A stretch of 64,000 bases of DNA from Tetrapyrgos nigripes (GCA_013368315.1 JAACJM010000139.1:153448-217447); one strand, 5' to 3'. Counted from the first letter of the stretch, positions 10,919-22,529 are shown. Notes: a model not told the origin generated them from the letters alone. A program made the numbers and translations.

Positions 10919-12432
10919 ATGTCCCAACATTCTCAACCATGAACTCCTTCCCCGACACCAAACCTTACGGTTCCGGTAACTCCATTCAAAAACGCTTATT
11001 ATTCCAACCTCTTCCGTAACGTTCAAATTCGCCAACACAGACGCTCCAGCAGCATTTTCGCACATCCGAGTCCAACCAAACCCCGCACGAGTCCGTTCAA
11101 GGAATTCCTCGATAGCTGGGATGGCCCGGAGCCAGGAGACTCCGCAACCCTTACACAAACCCAAAGCTGTTCATATGTCCAACAGCAAACTCAAGGATCC
11201 TCTCGAGCAGGACCCTCGCGTACACCTGCCAATCCCGATGATGGCCGTGGTCCTCCACCGGGCCAGCATTATGGTCAGGGAAATGACGGGGACGACAATG
11301 AACAACATCAGGGTGGTGGAGGAGGCGGATCTGACGACAGTGGCGGAGGACCACCAGATGGTGGGCCTCCAGGAGGAGAAGATGGTTCTGACGATTCTGA
11401 CGATTCCGACGATGAAAGGAGGCAGTTCATTACCGCCCTCCAAAGTTTCAACGAGGTCATCAGAAAGTTTACACCTGGTCACAGTGAAAAGACGGAAGTG
11501 AAGAAACCCGACGTCTTTGATGGGTCGGATCCGAAGAAGCTCCGTCCGTTCCTGATCCAGATCCAGATCAATCTCCAGAACCGTCCCAAAGCATATGCAA
11601 CTGATGCTGCAAAAACCAGTTTCACTCTTTCCTAGCTTTCCGGCACTGCGCTCGAATTCTTTGAGCCGGAAATCCTCAACCCGGATCCCGAGGAACCCGC
11701 TCCGTGGACCCTTGACTTTGGTATTTTCGTCAAGGGGTTTTTGATGAGGTCGGGGATGCTGAGGACCGATTGGAGGCCCTATTCATGAAGGATTCCGATC
11801 GGGCCATGAAGTACTGCGTCAAGTTCCAACAACTTGCTTCGCAGGTCGCTTGGGATGAGAATTCCTTGCGACACTTTTTCCGAAAGGGTTTGGCTCTGCG
11901 AATCAAGGACGCCCTTGCCCTAGTCTACGAGGAACAGAACCTTCCCCGTCTCAAATCCCAGGTTCTCCAAATCGATTCCCGTTACTGGCATCGCCAAACT
12001 GAGAAGAAATGGGAAGAAGCGAGCGGGGGAAAAGGGAATTTCGGGGGGAAAGGCTCGGGAGGTAATAGTTCCGGTTCCGGCTCTGGAAAGTCTCCAAACT
12101 CCGGTAAAGGTGGAAAATCCAGAAACTCCTCCAATTCCTCCAATTCCAACTATAATCCCAACTCTAACTCATCCTCGTCGTCTTCGTTCCCTTCTGGCCG
12201 GAAGAAACCCTGGGCCAACAAGCTCGGGAAGGACGGAAAGCTATCCCAGGACGAAAGGGACCACTGCAAGAAGAACAATCTCTGTATGTTCTGTGGCGGG
12301 AAGCATTCGACGGATGACTGTAACAAGCGGAAAGCGGCGAACGAGGCTCGCGGCCGAGCTGCAAACACGGAAAACACCTCCTCCGGTAGTACTTCCGTGA
12401 CTGGCACTGCTTCCATGCAGTCCCCAAAATAG
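10919..12432 (+). pseudogene. gag: gag of the gypsy element (nonsense and frameshift)
   Basis: ATG 10919 opens the frame 31 bp after the 5' LTR, with TGA at codon 8. The frame then continues through FKEFLDSWDGPEPGD and an acidic Gly-rich part to the capsid-like KKPDVFDGSDPKKLRPFL. TAG 11633-11635 interrupts it, and a frameshift with a small deletion lies near 11735. The second part (11770-12432) carries VKFQQLASQVAWDE, a Ser/Asn-rich linker and a zinc knuckle CMFCGGKHSTDDC; its spacing is CX2CX3HX4C, one residue shorter than usual. Gag forms the particle shell and packages element RNA; this copy cannot do so. Confidence 0.85.
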
Positions 12433-15400
12433 TCAGCGACTCTGATGCCTCAGCACGAGGTCAGAGTTGCGTTGACCGGGATCGTGCCAATCAGGAGGTT
12501 ACTCTCAACGCCACCGCTCTTTCCATTAAATCCTTAGTCCTCCCACTTTCTATTCCTTCATATACTAAACCTGAACTTTCCATTTCTTTTCCGTCACTTT
12601 TGGATTCTGGTTCTTCAGATTGTTTTATCGACTCTACGTACGTTTCCGAACATTCCCTACCTACCTTTTCCATTCCTCCCGTTCGTCTACACTTACTTGA
12701 TGGTTCCGTACCCTGCACCCTGAATAAAGTATGCCATTTTTCTGTTTACTTTCCGAAGGGGGAATGAATTCCTCTTGATTTTTATGTCACTAATCTCGAC
12801 TCAACTTGTAAGGGAGTCCTCGGATATAGTTTCCTTTCCCGCTACAACCCGTCGGTTGACTGGGTAAAAGGAAACATCGAATTCCGTGACCCCAAACCAG
12901 TTGCTGTCACCCCGAGCTCTGAACCCTGTGTGTCACCCTCTGAGGCTGACCTGGGTTCTACGGTTTCCACACCACTTCTGGCTGTAACGCCACCCATTCG
13001 TTCTAAATCATCATGGCCGTACGAACCCATCTATTCCTATCCTTCCGTCTCGCAAATGGCGTCTTCCGTTGACGACACCCGCATTAGCATCATCGGAGCA
13101 GCAGCTTTCCTTCGCTGTTGCAAACAGGATCAGCTCGAACCAATGGCGCTCCGGTTAACTCCAGATGCTGAGGTTCATGCGAAAGCCTCAAATTCGGAAA
13201 CCCCACTTTCTCCAAAGGCTCCCAAATACTTAGCTGACTATTCTGATGTGTTTGACGAAGGACTCTCAGATAAACTGGCTCCGCATCATCCCTACAACCT
13301 CAAGATTGATCTTGTCGAGGGCGCGGCTCCGCTGATTGCCCGGATTTATCCAGTATCCGACAGGGAATTAGGAGAATTACGGAAATTTATCGACAAACAT
13401 CTGACTATAGGTTTTATTAAACCTTCATCCTCGCCCTTCATGGCTCCGGTCCTCTTTGTGAAGAAGAAAAGCAGAGAGCTTCGGCTTTGTGTTGACTTCC
13501 ATGGCCTCAATGCCATCACAAAGAAGGATAGGTATCTGCTTCCGCTTATTTCCGGCGTGCGAAAATCTATACCAAGTTAGATCTCCGTCACGCTTATCAC
13601 TTGGTCCGCATCGCCGGAGGGGATGAATGGAAAACCGCTTTCCGGACCCACTACGGATCCTTCGAATGGAAAGTGATGCCTTTTGGTCTCAGTAATGCTC
13701 CCGCCGCTTTTCAGCGATTTATCAACGACATCCTTAAGGATCTCCTCGACGTTACTGTCATTGTCTATCTCGACATCGTCCTGATCTATTCCGACAATGA
13801 GGAGGACCATCAGAAGCATGTTCGCGAAGTATTCCGTCGGCTCCGAGAGCATGGACTCTTCGTCAATCCCGAAAAATGCTTCTTTTCCATTGATACCGTG
13901 GAGTATCTAGGCTACATTCTCTCCCCTGAAGGGTTAACGATGGATCCTTCCAAAATCCGAACTATCCTGAAATGGCCCGTTCCTCGGAAGGTCCGGGATA
14001 TACAATCTTTCCTAGGCTTCTGTAATTTTTACAGACGCTTCATCTTCAATTATTCGGATATCGTCGTACCCCTAACCTGTCTCACCCGAAAAGCTATCCA
14101 GTGGAAATGGACGCAGGCATGCCAGGAATCTTTCGATTACCTTAAGCACGCTTTTACTTCCGCTCCGATCCTTGGTCATTGGGTTCCGAACCAAAAGATC
14201 ATCGTCGAAACCGACGCTTCCGATTACGCTATCGCCGCAATCCTCTCTCTCCAGTACGATTCCGGAGAGATTCATCCCATCGCATTCCATTCACGCACCT
14301 TACAATCCGCCGAACTCAATTACGATGTTCACGATAAGGAATTGCTTGCCATTTTTGAATCATTCCGAATCTGGCGACACTACTTGGAAGGCTCCGGATC
14401 CCCTATCAATGTCGTTACCGATCACAAGAATTTGGAATATTTTTCGACCACCAAAATTCTAACATGACGACAAGTCCGATGGTCCGAGTATCTTTCCGCT
14501 TTCAATCTCATTATTCAGTTCCGACCGGGTAAATTAGGTGAAAAACCTGACTCACTCACTAGACAATGGGACGTCTACCCAAAAGAGGGGGATAGTGACT
14601 ACGCCAAGGTCAATCCGCAGAATTTCCGCCCTGTCTTCACCCAAGAACAGCTTCCGAATCGCTCCGAGCCTCTTTCCTCGAAGGACCCGCACTCCGTGCA
14701 TCCATTATCATGGATATCGAGAAACTCCATTCCACAATCCGAGAATCCTACGCTTCCAATCCGGAATCACAAGCCGGTCTCAAACTAGCTAAGGATTCCT
14801 CATCATCCCAATGGAAACTCGATGAATCCGGGTTACTACGCTTGGACGATAGGATATTTGTTCCTGGTGCCTCCAACCTTAGACTTCAAGTTTTGCGACA
14901 GCACCACGACCATTCCCTAGCAGGACACTTCGGACAAAACCGGATGCTTGACCTTATCCAACGCCACTATACCTGGCCAAAGGTCCGAGAATTTGTTCGG
15001 GATTATGTCGCTTCCTGTATGGTTTGTGGTCGCAACAAACCTTGTCGACATCGTCCTTATGGTCTCTTAAAACCACTTCCCATACCGGTCCGTCCGTGGG
15101 ATTCGATTTCTATGGATTTTATTGAACAACTACCGGATTCCAACGGGTACACAGCAATCCTGGTAATTGTGGACCGCGCATCCAAACAGGGAATCTTCAT
15201 TCCAACTCATGATACCATTACATCAGAACAGCTCGCGGAATTATTTGTTCTTCATGTTTTTTCTAAGCATGGTGTTCCTAACCATGTCACTTCCGACTGC
15301 AGGTCCGAATTCGTTTCCCATTTTTTCCGATCCTTAGGAAAAGCTTTGAATATGGAACTTCACTTCACTTCGGGTTATCACCCAGAAGCTGACGGACAGA

Positions 15401-16176
15401 CCGAGCGCACAAATCAGACACTCAAGCAGTACATCCAGATCTATTGTTCCTACCAACAGGATAATTGGTCTTCCCTACTTCCCATTGCCGAGTTCGCTTA
15501 CAAACAATGTTCCGAACGCTTCTTCGCAAATAAAGGGTTTCACCCAAACTTAACAGTTCATCCTGACTACAATCTCGCTTCCGTGCGCGCCCGACATTTC
15601 GTTGTCAATCTCGAGGAACTTCATGGCTTCCTTCGGGATGAGATTTGGGAAGCTCAGAAACGTTACAAGGTACAGGCCGACAAACGCTGTCTGGATTTAC
15701 CAGAGATCCCCATCGGTTCCGAGGTTTTTGTGTCTGCCAAACACATAAAAACTACAAGACCCACTCCGAAGTTCTCTGAGAAATTCCTTGGTCCATTCAA
15801 AGTTATCTCTCGTCCCAGCTCTCTTTCCTATGCCATAAAGCTCCCTGACTATCTCCATGGGATCCACCCCGTTTTCCATGTGTCTCAACTCAAACCCGCT
15901 GTTCCCAACACGATTCCGAATCGTATTCCAGATCCGCCCGCTCCAGTCGAGATTGAAGGTGAACTTGAATATGAAATCACCGAAATCTTAGACTTGAAAA
16001 TCGATCGGCGCTGTCGGAAATGTCCTCTACTATATTTGGTACAGTGGTCTGGTTACGAAGGCACTGACGAAGAATTTTCCTGGCTTCCCGCAGATGAGCT
16101 TACAGCCGAAGAAGCTATAGACGAGTACCATCAGAAAAATCCGAACAAACCTGGTCCTCTTCCAATTTCATCTTAA
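12433..16176 (+). pseudogene. pol: pol of the gypsy element: protease, RT, RNase H, integrase, chromodomain
   Basis: Protease has LLDSGSSDCFID (about 12595). RT begins near 13240 (LADYSDVFDEGL) and includes FGLSNAPAAFQRF; the catalytic box reads YLDI instead of YLDD at about 13768, so one metal-binding Asp is lost. RNase H is marked by ETDASDYAIAAIL. Integrase (14710 on) keeps the HHCC zinc site (H...H, CMVCGRNK), the catalytic Asp in SMDFIEQLPD and in TSDCRSEF, and the Glu in GQTERTNQ. A C-terminal chromodomain (YLVQWSGYEGTDEEFSW, ~16035-16085) marks a chromovirus. Lesions: stop in the protease part (~12767), deletion/frameshift at ~13560-13580, TGA 14465-14467, frameshift ~14690. Confidence 0.9.
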
Positions 16177-16402
16177 TCCTTATCTTTCCGATGTTTTCCG
16201 TCCCTTCCAGCGCTCTTCACTAATTTCGATTTATTCTATTTTTTCTCATTGTTTCCTTTTACTCCGATCGCATCTTAACTTCACTCGAAAATTTGTTCCA
16301 AGAAAGTTTTTTGCCCATCTGGGTCTGGTCGAGTATCAATGACAAAAAATCTATATACAATTGTTCGTGTCCATCACGTCTGGCACACATCCGTCCCTTT
16401 CC

Positions 16403-17403
16403 TCAATCTTCCTCTACAACTGCCTTTGATCTGGGTTTCTTCCCCTTTCCCTTCTTCTTCGGCTTTCCGAGCGATTCCGGCATTTCCAACAATCTTGCCT
16501 CCATTCCCATCCATTCCTCATCCTCCATTCTGGGAAGCGTGATATCCGACACTGCTGCGATCGCCTCTATCACATTCCCCATATGGATGAGGTGACGAAG
16601 TTGGGCCAACTGAATGGCACAAAGGGTCGAAACGTCGGGAATGACGGCCTTCCGACCGGTGAAGCTACACCCCACGCGTGATGCCACGCAGGACTCGCAA
16701 GCACGTTTCCCGTCGCCTTGGGACGTGCACTCCAAACTGAGCCGGGTACACCAGGAACACCGCTACAGAAAATCAAGGTCACAATCCGAAGGTAGAAAAA
16801 CGGCATACGCCTCTCCCTTCTCCACCTCAACCTCTTCCTCACTCTCCGAGTCTTCATCCCCAGATCCCTCGTCCCTACGTCGCCTCCGAGCTGCACGAGG
16901 ACTACTCGGTCCGGGATTCGCTTTCCTCTTTCCTCTCGCCTTCTCTGACGGGCCCGCATCAGAATGCTCCACTTCCATCTCCGTGCCCTGTTCGGTCCAC
17001 TCCTTCTCCTTCCTTACCCATTCCTCCAGCCGCTTCCTCTCCTCAGCCTCCAATTCCTCCTTCTTCGCCTTTTCCGCGTCTTTCTGCTGCTCCAACCACA
17101 ACTCCATCAACTCCTCCGCAGCCTCGTATTCCTCCATCAGAGCTTCATGTGCTTGTCGAGCTAAAGCCGATTCCGTTAGCATCCGTGGAAAACCTAATTC
17201 AAAACAGGTCACACACCATTTTTATTTTCCTGACGGACCCGATGCTTTTCCATCACCCTCATACTATCATCGATCACTTTCTCCACCAAAGGTTCGGGAT
17301 GCACAGGAGCCGGAGGCTTCGCATTGGACGTTGTCCATTCAGTCATATACTCCGTCAGGAGCGTGGAGACGTCAAGGGGAACGTAGGAGGTGGTAGAAGA
17401 CAT
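16403..17403 (-). pseudogene. Antisense zinc-cluster/coiled-coil ORF between pol and the 3' LTR
   Basis: Reads on the minus strand from MSSTTSYVPLDVSTLL (17403) through a helical segment, an Arg/Glu-rich coiled coil (LARQAHEALMEEYEAAEEL), a basic patch (RAARRRRRDEG) and a Cys-rich domain (CSWCTRLSLEC...CESCVASRVGCSF) to a Lys-rich tail ending at 16403. A small frameshift lies near 17210 and the frame changes again near 16760, possibly at a splice site (CTGTAG before CGGTGTTCC). The Cys pattern suggests zinc binding. From memory, similar antisense ORFs accompany gypsy elements in Agaricomycetes; function unknown. A plus-strand ORF at 16614-17396 is its shadow. Confidence 0.6.
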
Positions 17404-17680
17404 CGATAACGGTGAAGTTGGTTTTGCTCTGCTTCCGAGAACTTCTCCCTTTTATACGTTTTCAAATACGTGCACGGACCATCCTTATTGTTTCCTGTTC
17501 ATTTCGTTACCAATTACTTAATTTAGAAACCATTCACAATCCCGATCGTTTCCATTCGTTTCCGATTCCATTATTCATTTTCCAGGGTCTACCCTTTTTC
17601 TATTTTTTCTTCTATTATCTTTTCAACTTCATTCCGACAGATTACTATTCCTTTCCATGCCTCTCGAGGGCTCAAGGCCT

Positions 17681-17690
17681 AAGAGGGGGA
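17681..17690 (+). promoter_or_regulatory. Polypurine tract before the 3' LTR
   Basis: AAGAGGGGGA ends three bases before the TG of the 3' LTR, the expected primer site for plus-strand DNA synthesis. Confidence 0.8.
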
Positions 17691-17693
17691 TAC

Positions 17694-18288
17694 TGTAATA
17701 TCTATGCTTCCGTACATCATTCTGATTGTATCCGATTCTTTTCCGAACTTCTTTTTCTTTTATTTCGAACTTCATTCCCTTTCATCCCGAACACTTTCCG
17801 ATCATTCATTTCCGATTCATATCCGGGAACCCATGATTCATTTCAGATAACTACCGGATAGCTCGTATCTAATCTCCAAAACTTACTCCACTTCATCTCC
17901 AATCCGTTCTACTTTGTTTCCACTTTGTTTCCACTTCGTTCTGCAGTACTCCATCCATCTCCAATAGCACCATGTGCTTTTCCTTTATTTCCGAACCATC
18001 CCTATGTTACTCCTCTTCATTCCAATAGTGTCCGAAGTAGTACTTAAGCTAGCAACTTTGTAGTAGATAGCTTAAGTCTAAAATCGAATTAGCTGGTCTC
18101 CTAACTTCATCCGACTTCAGACAACATAGTACCGTCTTAACGGATTCCATTCCATGTCTTCCTTATACTTCTATCTCAAAGACTACTGGTTCCACCCGGA
18201 TTCATCTTCATCCTTTCCCAAAACCCCAATAAGACTTCCGCTCGGGTCCGACATGTTTCCTAACGCTAGGATCCGCCCAGACTTAACA
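17694..18288 (+). repeat. 3' LTR of the gypsy element
   Basis: 595 bp, begins TGTAATATC and ends ACTTAACA, followed by the target duplication ATACC. Confidence 0.95.
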
Positions 18289-18466
18289 ATACCACAAATG
18301 CTATCTCAATATTGCCACTGCTTTACCGGTCTGGAATGGTGATGTTCCACATGGTTCTCTTGCAGTTGTTGCTTCAAGTGTCACTTCCACGAGTAACAGT
18401 CATGGTCCACCTCTGAGGATGAATTTCAATGTTCGGTTTGTCATTGTTCTTGGTGTCCCCGCTTGA

Positions 18467-19702
18467 TGGATACATTGTGTTTTGCCTTCGTCATCAGCTT
18501 CAACAGCTTCTCGTAGAGTCCTATTTGTGCTCTGTCATGACGTCTATATTTGGTACTATTTATTTCTTCTTATCTCCGTATCCTCGGACCTTTACACCAT
18601 TTGACTCTTGTTCCACATGCTACGCACCGGACCTTTCATTTCTCTGATACAGCTTCGATACAGCTTCTTGACAGCTTCCTTTATAGCTTTCTTTACAGCT
18701 TTCTTTACAGCTTTACTTTTACATATATAAACCCTGCCCTGACACATGGTTCCCCATCTTGACCTCTTCGTCGTTGGGACCAGGTGTGTATTCCCCTTTT
18801 CATTACTTCTTTCACCTTTACTGATGGGCACTGTAGTTCCAGTACTTACTGCTGTCTGTTAGGTATTTAATACATTCTTCGTCGTTGGGACCAGTTCCAG
18901 TACTTACTGCTGTCTGTTAGTCGAGTCGAGCCCGTAGCTCCTCGTTATCGCTATCTAAGCGCTCGCCTCTTTGTGACATGCTCAACCATAATAAGTAGTC
19001 TATCTAGTATTTGCTCGAAGATAGTGCAGTTGTATATAGATCCAATGAAATCATGATTTGTGAATTGTCAGTCAGAATCTCATGTTTTTTGCCTCCATAT
19101 ACCTACACACTAGGTGACAATAAAAATGTACTTCGGTGAGCTTAGTGGTAGATCTGTTTTCCTATAAACAGTGGATAAGCAAAACTTCAAACGAGGAATG
19201 GAGGACAGGACCTGCTTAATTTGGGTGATTTGTCAGCAAGCCCTGAGCCCAACCCGAGCATCGCAATTTGTTTCTTTACCACCATCCTTCTTCATGCAGC
19301 ACACAGCTCTATCATGAAAGGTTTGCTGTTGTGAAGGTTCTTTGACAAGATGAGAGTGTTGAGGTCAGGGCATCGAGGTCAGGACATCGAAGGGCAGGAT
19401 GGAAGCCTGACAAATGACGAGTTTGGTATGTCCATTTTCCTTGCACTACATCTACCACTCCATCGAGTCATATCTACACAATGGTAGTTTCTCCTGTGCA
19501 TGTAGAATCGTCTGCTTGTCCTTCATTGCTGTCGTCTAAGACGCAGAAGGTGGCTTATGCCAATGTTTATTGATGGGACCATTCCCCGTCCGTTCTGCTA
19601 TCATCTGCTCCACCTGCAGTCAATGGAGCTCACTCTACGTCTCCGTTATCCAGACAAGAACTGACATCATCACATCATAACAGAACCACTAGGCCACCCT
19701 CT
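18467..19702. other. Downstream flank of cassette copy A; short tandem repeats, no gene
   Basis: The first ~100 bp match the flank of copy B (AGCTTCAACAGCTTCT). At 18650-18715 a 13-bp unit around TTTCTTTACAGCT repeats about four times. A 26-bp segment (TTCCAGTACTTACTGCTGTC...) recurs at about 18836 and 18895, and CTTCGTCGTTGGGACCAG at about 18766 and 18874. No convincing ORF. Confidence 0.5.
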
Positions 19703-20014
19703 GTGCTGCTTCAAACAACCCACAACTGTCAACCCTCCCCTGTCGCCATTTCAGACACAGCCCACAACCTCTACTACCATCAAACGAGTCAACATGTTCA
19801 TTTCTCTCTGAATATCTTGGCTGCTCCTGAACTGTCTATGGTCTCTTCACACCATGGACATCCATCTCTTGAAAGACCTCTTTTGAGTTGTTACGCCTGT
19901 CATGTACTCTACCCAGCTGGTGTTTACCACCCAATTGCAACTCGCTGCCCATTATGGCATTCCCCAGTCTCTGCTCAAACCACTTCGCACAACACTGAGA
20001 TCTTCAGTCGCTGA
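19703..20014 (+). CDS. Unrecognised 103-codon ORF, doubtful
   Basis: Open from 19703 to TGA 20012-20014, His/Ser/Pro-rich, no known motif, just before a solo LTR. Could be an old retroelement internal piece or chance. Confidence 0.12.
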   Translation: MLLQTTHNCQPSPVAISDTAHNLYYHQTSQHVHFSLNILAAPELSMVSSHHGHPSLERPLLSCYACHVLYPAGVYHPIATRCPLWHSPVSAQTTSHNTEIFSR

Positions 20015-20031
20015 ACCCGGGGACCCCATAC

Positions 20032-20544
20032 TGTAAGATCTATGCACTTTCCTGTACTTTCCTATGACTTTCCAGTACAGTCTTACTTTCCAGTACTTTC
20101 CTATGACTTTCCGTTACTTTCCTATTGCTTTCCGGTCTTTTCCCTTTTCCTTATTCACACCTTCAGTTCTGATTCATATCCGATTCATCTCCAATCCATA
20201 TCTCATAGCTCCACTTTCCTTATAAGGTATTCCCCTTCACCTTTCCTGCTATAGTTATATTTCCCTTCATTTCCGATCCTTTCCTATCTAATTTCTATGC
20301 TCTCCAAAGTAGTACTTAAGCTAGAAAGTTTGTAGTAGATAGCTTAAGTGCAAAATCGACAAAGCTGGTCTCCTATCCTTCCTCGATGGTTCCCTAGAGC
20401 TTCCCAGTCTTTCCGACTGAAATCCCTATTTATCTTTATAAGCTCTTTCCTATCTGGATCCACTTGGAATCTCCATCCAATCCACTCAAGACTTCCATCC
20501 GGGCTTGATGTTTCCTAGCATTGGGTATCCGCATGGACTTGACA
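20032..20544. repeat. Solo LTR of a gypsy family related to the 10287 element
   Basis: Begins TGTAAGATCTATGC (compare TGTAATATCTATGC of the gypsy LTR) and ends GGACTTGACA (compare GGACTTAACA). It shares the internal GTAGTACTTAAGCTAG and GTAGATAGCTTAAG blocks. Flanked by CATAC at 20027-20031 and 20545-20549, a 5-bp target duplication. Confidence 0.85.
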
Positions 20545-20584
20545 CATACCCACCTTTTCAGAACTTTCACGCAACTACTTGAAC

Positions 20585-20950
20585 ATGTTAAGCCAAAATC
20601 CCGACAACTCTATGCCTGCGGAGTCTTCCCCAGCAATGTCAGACGCTGCTCTACTGGAAGACATGGATACGCCTGTCATTGACACAGCTGCTATTGTCGC
20701 CAATACTATCCTAGGTGATTCCTGCTCTCTGAGCTTACTGTCAAGTTCGTTGTCTGACACAGCCTCTCTATTACTAGCATCGCCTCGTTATTGCGACCGC
20801 AACTCATTCCCAGGGAATGAGTTCCTCACTTCACCTTCCATGGACACTCCTATGATGAGTTTTTGTCCCCCAACAACTTTGACTCTGCCGTCTCTCCCGA
20901 CCTCAATACACTCCACCAGAGAAATGGCCAAAAACTTTCAGGGCAGATAA
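20585..20950 (+). CDS. Unrecognised 121-codon ORF, doubtful
   Basis: ATG 20585 to TAA 20948-20950. Asp/Ser/Thr/Leu-rich (LLEDMDTPVIDTAAIVANTI). No motif. It starts 41 bp after the solo LTR, as a gag would, but the matching target duplication argues against a 5' LTR. Confidence 0.2.
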   Translation: MLSQNPDNSMPAESSPAMSDAALLEDMDTPVIDTAAIVANTILGDSCSLSLLSSSLSDTASLLLASPRYCDRNSFPGNEFLTSPSMDTPMMSFCPPTTLTLPSLPTSIHSTREMAKNFQGR

Positions 20951-21617
20951 TGTGACAGCAGAATAATACTTACTTGTAATCACTTATAAGGGAAGCAAAT
21001 TTATATCCATTGCCTTATAACTTCTGATAAGCTGTGTAAAATTATTCTGTAGCTTAATTACTTCATGCAATTATTTTGAGTACATAACAAGACAGTATAA
21101 TGGTCAGGAAATAATTTTCAAAACCTCGTAAGGCAAAATAAGAATAGCAGAATAATCATGAAGTAATGTTAATTGATCAATTAAAAATAAGGGCCTATAA
21201 GGTTGAGCTTACTCAAGGCAAGTAGAATGAGTGCATAAAATTCCCTCATTGAAACTATTGAATTTTATAGTGGGACTTGCCTGAGAGTATAATCTGGATG
21301 AAATAGTTTTGAGTCAGTTGCAAGGCATTATAAAGCCTGCATTTACTATAGTGGCACAAAACACCCAAAATAATCTTGATGCTAGCTGGGAATCAACTTT
21401 TATACAGCTCATGGCAGGACAAAAGATTATCTCAGGAATGAGGCTTTTCAATAATCATTTTTTTTCCTTTTGAGTTCCTATCAACCCAGAAAACAAAATG
21501 TCTAAGCTCAGTTGCAATCAAAAGATTTACTGGTACATTTATTTGCAAATGTAGATAAGCTTTAAGTGCCACTTGAGTACAGACAGTGGGAGTCATATAC
21601 TAGTTGAGAAGGTTAGA
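20951..21617. other. AT-rich stretch with recurring CAGAATAAT motifs, no gene
   Basis: Much more AT-rich than its flanks. CAGAATAAT occurs directly (~20957, ~21147) and inverted as ATTATTCTG (~21041), near ACTTCATG/CATGAAGT. This may be a subterminal region of an unidentified DNA transposon. Confidence 0.35.
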
Positions 21618-21756
21618 TTAACATGTATGGCTGTATGTACTATTACAAAAGGCTGCATGATGATGGAGGGTGATCATAACCTCACTGCTATTGCCTCTCC
21701 CATCATTTGGAGACTGAACTGATGACCAGGTATAGGAGTTATTAATCATAATTGTG

Positions 21757-22105
21757 TTACCATCCACCTTCAATGCCTTGTAAGACCTGGCGACAAGGGT
21801 GGTGGATTCCTGTTTTTGTTGGGACACAGGAGTCAACGTAGGCATAGTCTCGACACCACACTAGGTAGTATACTATCCATCCATCCTGCTCATTGTCGAC
21901 AATGACATGGCCAAAGGAAACATGCTCTCTGAGTCCCAAGAAAACGTGTACCCCTCTGATTGTGGAAAATCAGGGGATGCTCGATGATGCCATCTGGTTG
22001 TTGGAAGTGCTCAACATAGGGAACGGGGATGGGGGTGGCGTATTTGGCACAAGAGTCTGATGAGGAGAAGTTGAGAGTGAGGGGAACACCAGTGGAAGGG
22101 TCCAT
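21757..22105 (-). pseudogene. Degenerate minus-strand coding fragment, family unknown
   Basis: Two overlapping frames join into a protein-like reading: FSSSDSCAKYATPIPVPYV...HPLIFHNQRG, then after a frameshift near 21944 LREHVSFGHVIVDNEQDGW and LVWCRDYAYVDSC. Composition is unlike random translation. No family recognised. It is probably part of the same element as the ORFs further right on the minus strand. Confidence 0.3.
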
Positions 22106-22529
22106 GGGTACAGGTATAGAGTATTAATGAGGGTACTCAGAGTATTCGGGGTATTCAGGGAGGTGGCTGTGAGATTGGGAGTGGGGATGGGCATGGTGAG
22201 CATACATCACCATGTCATGGTAGAGGTGCCTGCTATGGCTGTTTGAGTGGATGTGAGGGTTACATTCAGGTTGGGAAAGGAAGTGTGAGAGATGACATTG
22301 GGAGATGGGAGAAGGGTTGTGGTATGGATATGGGGAGGAGCAATGACGGGTTGAGAGGTTGAGGTGGTGGATTGGACTGTAGTTGATGAGGGAGAGACCG
22401 TGGTCTCTGTGGGTGTTGTTGAAGATGAGGATGACGGCTCTGGGTTGAACATGGAGCATGGAGTGAAGGTAGTCAGAGGACTAAAAGAACACGTTAGAGA
22501 CAAAGATGATGAAGAAGACTGAAGAAGAC

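Larger units (their letters stand above)
10287..18288 (+). mobile_element. Ty3/gypsy chromovirus-type LTR retrotransposon, full length but decayed
   Basis: Two LTRs (10287-10888 and 17694-18288) flank gag, pol (protease, RT, RNase H, integrase, chromodomain) and an antisense ORF. A 5-bp target duplication ATACC is intact at 10282-10286 and 18289-18293. A purine tract lies before the 3' LTR. The LTRs differ by small indels (one ~37-bp block missing from the 3' LTR, one ~19-bp block extra), and coding frames carry several stops, frameshifts and a changed catalytic residue, so it is not a recent autonomous copy. It lies inside another insertion, so it came last. Confidence 0.95.
9668..18308. mobile_element. 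LTR-like insertion (about 640 bp of its own) split by the gypsy element
   Basis: Copy B shows the last exon of gene 2 should read straight across. In copy A, 9668-10286 plus 18294-18308 (after one gypsy target duplication) form a foreign segment starting TG (TGATGCGAGG) and ending CA (GCTATCTCA). Host ATATTG occurs on both sides (9664-9669 and 18309-18314), so the target duplication is 4 bp if TG...CA is exact, or up to 6 bp. A solo LTR is the simplest reading. No coding capacity seen. Confidence 0.6.
4813..18466 (+). pseudogene. Cassette gene 2, copy A: exploded by three nested insertions
   Basis: Starts ATG 4813 with a basic, nuclear-signal-like N-terminus (STKKPRLEDFD) and ends at TGA 18464-18466. 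Its exons match copy B (52783-55853) in order, splice sites and phase, for example FPEQAL, NSLVEKVTMSF and FYTDHDPELIWDLAKLF. Lesions relative to copy B include an in-frame TAG in exon 3 (~5159), a likely stop near 6012, one extra C in a C9 run at about 8615-8623, and loss of the donor near 8873. A 1659-bp Helentron sits in the intron after 6296. The last exon is split at 9667 by an LTR-like insertion that itself contains the 8-kb gypsy element; coding sequence resumes at 18309. Copy A also has extra Ser/Thr/Pro-rich exon sequence at 5710-5945. Function unknown. Confidence 0.8.

Noticed and set aside
12110..12427. Several ORFs overlapping gag on both strands
   Set aside because: Low-complexity Ser/Asn-rich shadows of the gag linker and zinc knuckle.
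16614..17396. 260-codon plus-strand ORF after pol
   Set aside because: Ser/Pro-rich shadow of the antisense coiled-coil/zinc ORF; the minus strand has clear structural features.
20032..20950. Reading 20032-20544 as a 5' LTR with gag at 20585
   Set aside because: Matching CATAC duplications on both sides indicate a solo LTR; the ORF has no gag motif.
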